A DNA stretch of 64,000 nt from NCBI GenBank assembly GCA_963576565.1, contig OY755040.1:81625321-81689320 (forward strand). The letters are read 5' to 3'. A model generated the notes under the pieces. The model did no database searches, was not told where the DNA came from, and saw only the letters and a program-made list of their open reading frames with translations. The first letter of the stretch is position 1. Each line of letters opens with the position of its first letter. Both the position numbers and the translations under genes were made by a program. Of this stretch, positions 47,304 to 58,291 are shown piece by piece. This DNA is from Aspidapion aeneum (Eukaryota; Arthropoda; Insecta; Coleoptera; Brentidae).

Positions 47304-47461
47304 GATGCGGCAAAAAGCGTTCCAACTTACCCGCACTCACAACCAAAGGAGAAGAAATCGAAAACTCGATCAATAGCCTGCTCGAATTAAGCGAAGAGCC
47401 TGCTGTCGAGGATCTTTCACGACAAATCATGTCTGAAGCCAAGCTGTGGGAAGCTATTCAG
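47304..47461 (+). CDS. CCAP: CCAP precursor, coding exon 3 (hormone end and C-terminal propeptide)
   Basis: Acceptor 'aatgttttag' ends at 47303 and donor 'gtaaat' starts at 47462. The first two bases complete Gly; then Cys, the amidation Gly and KKR follow, so the spliced product reads PFCNAFTGCGKKR. The remaining 49 residues (SNLPALTTKGEEIENSINSL, then SEEPAVEDLSRQIMSEAKLW, ending EAIQ) match the conserved C-terminal propeptide of insect CCAP precursors. The exon ends in phase 0. The total visible precursor is 111 residues. Known precursors continue with a short charged tail, so one more exon is expected; none was found before 64000. Processing needs signal peptidase, prohormone convertase, carboxypeptidase and amidating enzyme. 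Confidence 0.97.
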
Positions 47462-47624
47462 GTAAATGTACAAGGTGTCCGAAATTCGATGTTTTTAAGG
47501 GTTTCAGGCAAAAACGTTAGAGCATAAATACCAAATATATTTTATATTACTTTAATAAATTTTGAGATATGAAATGAATTAAACAAATCTCAATGTTTAA
47601 GAATTTTGGACAAAAATTTCAAAA

Positions 47625-47855
47625 ATGAAATATGCTGATGAAGTTTTTATGTTGTCCACATTCTGTAATTTTATATTTGATATTGTGAGTTTGCCACATG
47701 CAAGTACCACCGTTGAACAAATTTTTTCAACCATTAACTTAAAACAAAACCAAAATAAGAAACAAGCTTTTAATAGAAACTTTGTCTGGCATCCTACATA
47801 CCAAAACACTGAAAAAGCTGACCCCTACTTACGAGCTTTGATTTTTAAGAGATGA
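47625..47855 (+). pseudogene. hAT transposase C-terminal fragment (copy A)
   Basis: 76 codons. Contains SLPHASTTVEQIFSTINLKQ, the signature of the hAT C-terminal dimerisation region (usual form LPxSxxxVERxFSxxNLIKTKxRN). The rest of the transposase (zinc finger, RNase H-like core) is absent, and no terminal inverted repeats are paired. A remnant of a hAT element or of a domesticated hAT gene; too short to be functional. Confidence 0.8.
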
Positions 47856-47929
47856 TAATAAATATTTTTATATAGCCATCCGTTTTTAAGCAACGGAGGT
47901 TTTTTAAAAAGTCTGCATTTTAGGAGGGG

Positions 47930-48370
47930 CCTATAACTATGCTTTTTTTTAAATTTATTTTTAATGTAAATTGCATTTTTTATTAGGTATGTTTTATGAA
48001 GAATCCAACTGTCAGATTGAATTTTATCTGTCACTTTTAGTTTTGAGATATTAAATATAGTTGGTATTTTTGTTATGGAATAAGCCTCTATTTATTCGAT
48101 TTTTAAAATCAGCATAAAATATCCTTTAAAAAGACGTATCAGACCCAATATTTACCTCTTTATTTTTTTACTAATATGAGGATTTAAAAATTATTTAACT
48201 TATAATATAAAATAAAGGCAAATAATACAAAGAATAAAAATAAGTAAAGGAGTTTTATGTAATATCTCAAAAACTAAAAGTGCCAAATAAAATTCAATAT
48301 GGTAGTTGGATTCTTTATAAAAAAGCTAATTTTATTAAATAAAATGTTCATAAATAAAAAAGATATAAAC
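47930..48370. repeat. Imperfect foldback after hAT fragment (copy A)
   Basis: 'gaagaatccaactgtcagat' (47999-48018) and the following ~50 bases pair with the complement of 48255-48325 ('tatctcaaaaactaaaagtg' ... 'gttggattctt'). Duplicated at about 53799-54239. Confidence 0.7.
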
Positions 48371-48571
48371 CCTCTCCCAAAATTATATATCAGAAGCTCC
48401 TACGAAGTATTAGTGCGATGCTCCGTTAAGAATTAGCGTATTTTAAATTTTTAAACTGTCAAAAATCTCATTAGCATTAATAGATTTTGCCCACAATCTA
48501 ATTAGCTCTTAACAGCATTTTACCTGAAAATTTCATGAAAATCGGTTTAGCGGTTTAGGAGCTATCGCAAT

Positions 48572-48582
48572 TCACACACACA

Positions 48583-48621
<39 letters not shown>

Positions 48622-50121
48622 ACACACAGACACAGACACAGACAAAGACAAAGACAAAGACAAAGACAAAGACAAAGACAAAGACAAAGACAAAGACAAA
48701 GACAAAGACAAAGACAAAGACAAAGACAAAGACAAAGACAAAGACAAAGACAAAGACAAAGACAAAGACAAAGACAAAGACAAAGACAAAGACAAAGACA
48801 AAGACAAAGACAAAGACAAAGACAAAGACAAAGACAAAGACAAAGACAAAGACAAAGACAAAGACAAAGACAAAGACAAAGACAAAGACAAAGACAAAGA
48901 CAAAGACAAAGACAAAGACAAAGACAAAGACAAAGACAAAGACAAAGACAAAGACAAAGACAAAGACAAAGACAAAGACAAAGACAAAGACAAAGACAAA
49001 GACAAAGACAAAGACAAAGACAAAGACAAAGACAAAGACAAAGACAAAGACAAAGACAAAGACAAAGACAAAGACAAAGACAAAGACACAGACACAGACA
49101 CAGACACACAGACTCACGGACACGCGGACACGCGGACACATGGACACACGGACGCACGGACGCACGGACGCACGGACGCACGGACGCACGGACACACGGA
49201 CACACCGACACACAGACACACGGACACACGGACACACGGACACACAGACACACAGACACACAGACACACAGACACACAGACACACAGACACACAGACACA
49301 CAGACACACAGACACACAGACACACACAAACACACAGACACACAGACACACAGACACACAGACACACAGACACACAGACACACAGACAAACAGACAAACA
49401 GACACACAGACACACAGACACACAGACACACAGACACACAGACACACAGACACACAGACACACAGACTCACAGACACACAGACACACAGACACACAGACA
49501 CACAGACAAACAGACACACAGACACATAGACACACAGACACACAGACAGACAGATACACAGACACACAGACACACAGACACAGACACACAGACACACAGA
49601 CACACAGACACACAGACACACAGACACACAGACACACAGACACAGACACAGACACAGACACATACACAGACACAGACACAGACACGCACACACACATACC
49701 ACACACACAGACACAGACACAGACACGCACACACACATACCACACACACATACCACACATACACGCCACACACACATACACACCACATACACGCCGCACA
49801 CCACACCCACATACCACACACACATACACGCCACACACCACACCAACATACTACACACACCACAAATACACCACACATACACCACACACACACAGAGACA
49901 CACACACGCCACACACCACACCAACATACCACACACACCACACATACACCACACACACACAGAGACACACACCACACATACACCACACACACACAGAGAC
50001 ACACACACACACCACACATACACCACACACACACACTACACATACACCACACACACATACCACACATACACCACACACACCACACATACACCACACACAC
50101 ACACACAGAGACACACACACA

Positions 50122-50156
<35 letters not shown>
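48572..50156. repeat. 1.6-kb compound microsatellite (copy A)
   Basis: (CA)n at both ends, about 74 copies of GACAAA (48641-49086), then GACACA/GGACAC-type hexamers and ACACCACATAC-type phrases. Preceded by 'gaaaatcggtttagcggttt', the reverse complement of a block in unit U (13390-13445), so it is attached to a dispersed repeat tail. Very long ORFs across it in all frames are artefacts of a stop-free hexamer. Confidence 0.97.
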
Positions 50157-50159
<3 letters not shown>

Positions 50160-50639
50160 TACCCGTTCATATATTTATTGTGGCATCTGTGCATTATCCA
50201 GACTTGTGGCCTCATGGAGACCAAGCCAAGAGTGAGAAAGATGAAGGATATAAAAAATTTTGCACTGACTTAGACTTCAATACACTCCTCCATTCAAAAG
50301 TTACAGTTAGTTAAAGATTGGTGCAACAACGTGACTTGTGGCATCGATGCCACAGTAAATATAATTTACCAGGTGTGTAACGAAGATGCCACAGTAAATA
50401 CAATTTATCTGGTGTGTAACGATGTTGCTCTTTTTTCATGCCAAAATTCAATTTAATGTAGGTATACGTCAGCAGACGTGTGGGAAAACGAAACAAACAA
50501 TACTTTTGGCCAACTTAGAAATAAACATTTACAAACAACTAACCGCAATATTGTATATTTTTTAGATTTTTGGTAATGTGTAAAGTCAAAAAAATAGTTG
50601 TGAAATATAATTATCTTCAGTGTCGTATTCTTAAATATT

Positions 50640-51775
50640 TGCAGAATTTTCCTGATTATTTCCTGCATTTCCTGAAATTCTTCAACCTTTTCCAGCGCAT
50701 TTCAAGGCTTTCATACTTTTTCTAAACTTTTCAAGAATTTTTCGGACTTCACACTTCCCGAGTTTTCACTTATTTTCCTGAATATTTCCATACGTTTTCT
50801 GAACTTTTCCACAGTTTTACAGAACATTTCCCGGTTTTTAAATACTTTTTCTATAAATTTCCAGTGTTTTTTAGAACATTTTCCGAGTATTCCAGACTTA
50901 TCTTGAACATTCCAAGATCTTTTCTTAACATGTCCAGATTTTTTCCAGAACATTTTGAGAGATTTCCATATTTTTCCTGAACATTTCCAGAACATTTTCA
51001 GATATTTCCTGAACAAATCCATACTTTTTAGGACAATTTCAAACTTTTCCAGAATTTTCCATGCTTTCCCTAAACATTTTCGGATGTTTCCGAAGCAATT
51101 TCAGAACATTTCCAGAGTTCTTTAAAGATTTTCTAAAACAGGGTTTTCCGAGCTTTCTTGAACGTCCGCAGACTTTTCCTAAATTTTTTCAGAGATTCCC
51201 TGAACATTTACAGAAACTCCCAGACTTGTCATGGACAATTTCAGACTTTTATTGAATTTTCCAGATTTTCCCTAAATGTTTCTCTAGTTTTTCAGAAAAT
51301 TTCCCGCATTTTCCATATTTTTTCTGAACTTTGATTATTCCATAATTTTCTAGACGTTTCATATCTTTTCCAGACCTTTCGAGAATTTTTTTCCAAAACT
51401 CTTGTGGAGCTTTCCGGGCTTTTCTGAAAAGTTTTACAAACTTTCCTGAACGTTTTCAAAGGTGTTCAGAATATTTGCCGAAATTTTCAAGTTTTTAAGA
51501 ATATTTCCCAAGTTTTCCTTACTTAGTCTAAATATTTCTGGGTTTTCCAGAACATTTTATAAGTTTTCTAGACATTCTTAGATTTCTCTAAATTTCACCA
51601 AAGTTTTCCTGAATATATCACAGGTTTTCAGGCTTTTTATCTAAACATTTACAGACTTTTCCTAAAATGTTCAATATTTTTCCCGACCATTTCCCGACCA
51701 TTTCTAGACTTTTTTTCTAGACTTTTCCAAAATATTTCCTGCGTTTTCTCGACTTTTCTTAAACCTTTCTGGATC
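50640..51775. repeat. Degenerate TTTTCC(T)GAACATTTCC minisatellite (copy A)
   Basis: About 1.1 kb of 'cctgaacatttccagaac', 'ttttccagaattttcc' and similar phrases with a spacing near 20-25 bp. No stable unit, so it is old or rapidly diverging. The 103-codon minus-strand ORF at 50711-51022 (MFWKCSGKIWKSLKMFWKK) is the translation of this repeat. Confidence 0.85.
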
Positions 51776-51789
51776 TCAACAAACTTTAT

Positions 51790-51835
<46 letters not shown>

Positions 51836-53447
51836 AGTATTTTTTTTTATATTTATATTAAACAACAACCAATTATATTTTAAAAATGTAAAATTTTCTT
51901 CCTAGTTTTATTCAATTTGTTTACAGTTTTATAATTATTTTTTTGTAAGGTTATGTGGTCACAACGTATAAGATTGGTTCGTTGTGAGTAGGTGATTCGC
52001 ACATTATTGGATGCGTTCACCATTTAAACATAAACAGTATAACCATTCAAATTTGATCACAATGTTATAAAAGACAGAAATAAAAATTTTAAACTTTGTC
52101 CATTAAAAATTAAGTAAAAGACGTAAATGTATCTCACGACAGCACATCCCATTAGACAATATCTAAAAAGAAGTTTTTGTTAAAATCTAAATAATTTTTT
52201 GAAATAGATAAAACACAAAATAAAAAACCTTATAAAAAGACTTTTGCATCATTAACAAATAACAACAATAAAATTTAAAAAACAATATTACTCACAATCA
52301 GACAAACATGCTTACACACACACATCAACTACATATAGGTACCTAGTCTAATTATCACAGACAATTACAATATCACTTTTGATGAAATTATCACATTCAG
52401 ATAATGCTTACTTTTTTCAAATCTTATAATTACTAAGGATATTACAATATAATGTGCTTAAACCTTTCACATCTGTTCGTAAGTTAACTATATCATTTAT
52501 TTGTATGTGAATCATTTCACTAATTAATCTTTTTGAGTAGTTCAGCTCCGTATCTAAAATCTTAGTTTCCTGAAAATTAAAATTATGACCTGTGTCAAAA
52601 TGATGTCTGGTAAGGGCTGTTTTGTCAGCCTCATATCTTCTATCGTTCCGACAATCATTTTTATGTTGCTGTAATCTTCTCTCCAGATATTGCTTTGTCT
52701 GCCCAACATAACACTTACCACACTCACAAGGTATTTGATAAATTAAGTTTGAATGTTTATTTATTGGTGTTGAATCTTTAAGCCTAGTATAAAAACACTG
52801 TATAGTTTTTGTGTTATAAAAAGCTAGGTCTATGTTAGTGTCAACAAAACATTGCATTATCTTCTGTGACAAACCATTAATGAAAGGAAATTTATAATAT
52901 TTTTTGTCGTTATCTTTTCTATTAGTGAGTGTCTGTTTTGTGTTGAATTTATTTATTGTTCTGCTGATAAAATTGGTTGGATAATTTTTATTTTTTAGCA
53001 GTGTTTTAATTTTATTTATGTTGGCATTCAGAAATTCAGGGCTACTCAGTTTCGTTGTTCTAATAATTCCTACTTTATTTGAAACTGGATGGTTTGATAA
53101 AAAATTTAAAATTCTACCTGAGCTGGTAGGTTTCGAGTACCAATTAGTAACTAGGGTACCATCAGTCTTTCTGTGAACCTCAGTATCAAGAAAACATAGT
53201 TTACCATTTTCCTCGACCTCCATAGTAAATTTTAAAGATGGATGAAAATTATTAAAAGTATTCAAGAGAATATTTAACTGATCTCTTGGAGCAGCTAAGA
53301 AAGAATCATCAACATAGATAAAGAAAAAAGGTATATCAAAGGGTAAACAATGTAAAACTTGTGTAACTACAAAGTTCATTACTAGATTAGCTAGGATTGG
53401 GCTAGCTGGGTTACCCATTGCTGTTCCATCCCTCTGAATATATATAT
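51776..53447 (-). pseudogene. Penelope-like element fragment (copy A): RT C-terminal half + GIY-YIG
   Basis: Minus-strand frame 53418-52417 (333 codons): RT motif B (GNPASPILANLVM), catalytic FFFIYVDDSFLAAP, thumb, then a GIY-YIG endonuclease (IYQIPCECGKCYVGQTKQYL, RRLQQHKND) and C-terminal TALTRHHFDTGHNFNF. The 3' region runs to the (TA)n at 51792-51832 and 'ctcaacaaactttatg' at 51777-51792. Truncated upstream exactly at the duplication junction 53447, so the N-terminal half is missing. Confidence 0.92.
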
Positions 53448-53493
53448 GAATACAAATCTCAATGTTTAAGAATTTTGGACAAAAATTTCAAAA

Positions 53494-53724
53494 ATGAAAT
53501 ATGCTGATGAAGTTTTTATGTTGTCCACATTCTGTAATTTTATATTTGATATTGTGAGTTTGCCACATGCAAGTACCACCGTTGAACAAATTTTTTCAAC
53601 CATTAACTTAAAACAAAACCAAAATAAGAAACAAGCTTTTAATAGAAACTTTGTCTGGCATCCTACATACCAAAACACTGAAAAAGCTGACCCCTACTTA
53701 CGAGCTTTGATTTTTAAGAGATGA
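53494..53724 (+). pseudogene. hAT transposase C-terminal fragment (copy B)
   Basis: Identical in translation to 47625-47855 (SLPHASTTVEQIFSTINLKQ). Present because of the tandem duplication. Confidence 0.8.
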
Positions 53725-54441
53725 TAATAAATATTTTTATATAGCCATCCGTTTTTAAGCAACGGAGGTTTTTTAAAAAGTCTGCATTTTAGGAGGGGCC
53801 TATAACTATGCTTTTTTTTAAATTTATTTTTAATGTAAATTGCATTTTTTATTAGGTATGTTTTATGAAGAATCCAACTGTCAGATTGAATTTTATCTGT
53901 CACTTTTAGTTTTGAGATATTAAATATAGTTGGTATTTTTGTTATGGAATAAGCCTCTATTTATTCGATTTTTAAAATCAGCATAAAATATCCTTTAAAA
54001 AGACGTATCAGACCCAATATTTACCTCTTTATTTTTTTACTAATATGAGGATTTAAAAATTATTTAACTTATAATATAAAATAAAGGCAAATAATACAAA
54101 GAATAAAAATAAGTAAAGGAGTTTTATGTAATATCTCAAAAACTAAAAGTGCCAAATAAAATTCAATATGGTAGTTGGATTCTTTATAAAAAAGCTAATT
54201 TTATTAAATAAAATGTTCATAAATAAAAAAGATATAAACCCTCTCCCAAAATTATATATCAGAAGCTCCTACGAAGTATTAGTGCGATGCTCCGTTAAGA
54301 ATTAGCGTATTTTAAATTTTTAAACTGTCAAAAATCTCATTAGCATTAATAGATTTTGCCCACAATCTAATTAGCTCTTAACAGCATTTTACCTGAAAAT
54401 TTCATGAAAATCGGTTTAGCGGTTTAGGAGCTATCGCAATT

Positions 54442-54451
54442 CACACACACA

Positions 54452-54492
<41 letters not shown>

Positions 54493-55950
54493 AGACACAG
54501 ACAAAGACAAAGACAAAGACAAAGACAAAGACAAAGACAAAGACAAAGACAAAGACAAAGACAAAGACAAAGACAAAGACAAAGACAAAGACAAAGACAA
54601 AGACAAAGACAAAGACAAAGACAAAGACAAAGACAAAGACAAAGACAAAGACAAAGACAAAGACAAAGACAAAGACAAAGACAAAGACAAAGACAAAGAC
54701 AAAGACAAAGACAAAGACAAAGACAAAGACAAAGACAAAGACAAAGACAAAGACAAAGACAAAGACAAAGACAAAGACAAAGACAAAGACAAAGACAAAG
54801 ACAAAGACAAAGACAAAGACAAAGACAAAGACAAAGACAAAGACAAAGACAAAGACAAAGACAAAGACAAAGACAAAGACAAAGACAAAGACAAAGACAA
54901 AGACAAAGACAAAGACAAAGACAAAGACAAAGACACAGACACAGACACAGACACACAGACTCACGGACACGCGGACACGCGGACACATGGACACACGGAC
55001 GCACGGACGCACGGACGCACGGACGCACGGACACACGGACACACCGACACACAGACACACGGACACACGGACACACGGACACACAGACACACAGACACAC
55101 AGACACACAGACACACAGACACACAGACACACAGACACACAGACACACACAAACACACAGACACACAGACACACAGACACACAGACACACAGACACACAG
55201 ACACACAGACACACAGACACACAGACAAACAGACAAACAGACACACAGACACACAGACACACAGACACACAGACACACAGACACACAGACACACAGACAC
55301 ACAGACACACAGACTCACAGACACACAGACACACAGACACACAGACACACAGACAAACAGACACACAGACACATAGACACACAGACACACAGACAGACAG
55401 ATACACAGACACACAGACACACAGACACAGACACACAGACACACAGACACACAGACACACAGACACACAGACACAGACACAGACACAGACACATACACAG
55501 ACACAGACACAGACACGCACACACACATACCACACACACAGACACAGACACAGACACGCACACACACATACCACACACACATACCACACATACACGCCAC
55601 ACACACATACACACCACATACACGCCGCACACCACACCCACATACCACACACACATACACGCCACACACCACACCAACATACTACACACACCACAAATAC
55701 ACCACACATACACCACACACACACAGAGACACACACACGCCACACACCACACCAACATACCACACACACCACACATACACCACACACACACAGAGACACA
55801 CACCACACATACACCACACACACACAGAGACACACACACACCACACATACACCACACACACACACTACACATACACCACACACACATACCACACATACAC
55901 CACACACACCACACATACACCACACACACACACACAGAGACACACACACA

Positions 55951-55999
<49 letters not shown>
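54442..55999. repeat. 1.6-kb compound microsatellite (copy B)
   Basis: Same order as copy A: (CA)n, GACAAA hexamers (about 54500-54932), GACACA/GGACAC hexamers, ACACCACATAC phrases, (CA)n. Long ORFs here are artefacts. Confidence 0.97.
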
Positions 56000-56002
<3 letters not shown>

Positions 56003-56482
56003 TACCCGTTCATATATTTATTGTGGCATCTGTGCATTATCCAGACTTGTGGCCTCATGGAGACCAAGCCAAGAGTGAGAAAGATGAAGGATATAAAAAA
56101 TTTTGCACTGACTTAGACTTCAATACACTCCTCCATTCAAAAGTTACAGTTAGTTAAAGATTGGTGCAACAACGTGACTTGTGGCATCGATGCCACAGTA
56201 AATATAATTTACCAGGTGTGTAACGAAGATGCCACAGTAAATACAATTTATCTGGTGTGTAACGATGTTGCTCTTTTTTCATGCCAAAATTCAATTTAAT
56301 GTAGGTATACGTCAGCAGACGTGTGGGAAAACGAAACAAACAATACTTTTGGCCAACTTAGAAATAAACATTTACAAACAACTAACCGCAATATTGTATA
56401 TTTTTTAGATTTTTGGTAATGTGTAAAGTCAAAAAAATAGTTGTGAAATATAATTATCTTCAGTGTCGTATTCTTAAATATT

Positions 56483-57618
56483 TGCAGAATTTTCCTGATT
56501 ATTTCCTGCATTTCCTGAAATTCTTCAACCTTTTCCAGCGCATTTCAAGGCTTTCATACTTTTTCTAAACTTTTCAAGAATTTTTCGGACTTCACACTTC
56601 CCGAGTTTTCACTTATTTTCCTGAATATTTCCATACGTTTTCTGAACTTTTCCACAGTTTTACAGAACATTTCCCGGTTTTTAAATACTTTTTCTATAAA
56701 TTTCCAGTGTTTTTTAGAACATTTTCCGAGTATTCCAGACTTATCTTGAACATTCCAAGATCTTTTCTTAACATGTCCAGATTTTTTCCAGAACATTTTG
56801 AGAGATTTCCATATTTTTCCTGAACATTTCCAGAACATTTTCAGATATTTCCTGAACAAATCCATACTTTTTAGGACAATTTCAAACTTTTCCAGAATTT
56901 TCCATGCTTTCCCTAAACATTTTCGGATGTTTCCGAAGCAATTTCAGAACATTTCCAGAGTTCTTTAAAGATTTTCTAAAACAGGGTTTTCCGAGCTTTC
57001 TTGAACGTCCGCAGACTTTTCCTAAATTTTTTCAGAGATTCCCTGAACATTTACAGAAACTCCCAGACTTGTCATGGACAATTTCAGACTTTTATTGAAT
57101 TTTCCAGATTTTCCCTAAATGTTTCTCTAGTTTTTCAGAAAATTTCCCGCATTTTCCATATTTTTTCTGAACTTTGATTATTCCATAATTTTCTAGACGT
57201 TTCATATCTTTTCCAGACCTTTCGAGAATTTTTTTCCAAAACTCTTGTGGAGCTTTCCGGGCTTTTCTGAAAAGTTTTACAAACTTTCCTGAACGTTTTC
57301 AAAGGTGTTCAGAATATTTGCCGAAATTTTCAAGTTTTTAAGAATATTTCCCAAGTTTTCCTTACTTAGTCTAAATATTTCTGGGTTTTCCAGAACATTT
57401 TATAAGTTTTCTAGACATTCTTAGATTTCTCTAAATTTCACCAAAGTTTTCCTGAATATATCACAGGTTTTCAGGCTTTTTATCTAAACATTTACAGACT
57501 TTTCCTAAAATGTTCAATATTTTTCCCGACCATTTCCCGACCATTTCTAGACTTTTTTTCTAGACTTTTCCAAAATATTTCCTGCGTTTTCTCGACTTTT
57601 CTTAAACCTTTCTGGATC
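56483..57618. repeat. Degenerate TTTTCC-type minisatellite (copy B)
   Basis: Copy of 50640-51775. No difference seen in the parts compared. Confidence 0.85.
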
Positions 57619-57632
57619 TCAACAAACTTTAT

Positions 57633-57710
<78 letters not shown>

Positions 57711-58291
57711 AGTATTTTTTTTTATATTTATATTAAACAACAACCAATTATATTTTAAAAATGTAAAATTTTCTTCCTAGTTTTATTCAATTTGTTTACA
57801 GTTTTATAATTATTTTTTTGTAAGGTTATGTGGTCACAACGTATAAGATTGGTTCGTTGTGAGTAGGTGATTCGCACATTATTGGATGCGTTCACCATTT
57901 AAACATAAACAGTATAACCATTCAAATTTGATCACAATGTTATAAAAGACAGAAATAAAAATTTTAAACTTTGTCCATTAAAAATTAAGTAAAAGACGTA
58001 AATGTATCTCACGACAGCACATCCCATTAGACAATATCTAAAAAGAAGTTTTTGTTAAAATCTAAATAATTTTTTGAAATAGATAAAACACAAAATAAAA
58101 AACCTTATAAAAAGACTTTTGCATCATTAACAAATAACAACAATAAAATTTAAAAAACAATATTACTCACAATCAGACAAACATGCTTACACACACACAT
58201 CAACTACATATAGGTACCTAGTCTAATTATCACAGACAATTACAATATCACTTTTGATGAAATTATCACATTCAGATAATGCTTACTTTTT

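Larger units (their letters stand above)
47583..53447. repeat. 5.87-kb tandem duplication, copy A
   Basis: From 'acaaatctcaatgtttaag' (47583) to 'gaatatatatat' (53436-53447). The order of contents is hAT remnant, foldback, CA/GACAAA microsatellite, unique ~480 bp, TTTTCC-type minisatellite, (TA)n, Penelope fragment. Outside the microsatellites I found no difference from copy B in the stretches compared. Confidence 0.93.

Noticed and set aside
49140..49529. Plus-strand [15 protein letters not shown] (also 54987-55376)
   Set aside because: Translation of the same microsatellite.
48555..50154. Very long ORFs (up to 486 codons here and 518 in the duplicate) of CLCLCL, VFVFVF or SLSLSL type
   Set aside because: They translate stop-free hexanucleotide microsatellites in all frames; no start context, no family and no complex sequence.
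50711..51022. 103-codon minus-strand ORF (also 56554-56865)
   Set aside because: Lies wholly in the TTTTCC-type minisatellite; the peptide repeat follows the DNA repeat.
52417..53418. GIY-YIG protein as a homing endonuclease or host repair nuclease
   Set aside because: It is fused to an RT with YVDD and flanked by Penelope-type ends; class known as Penelope-like.
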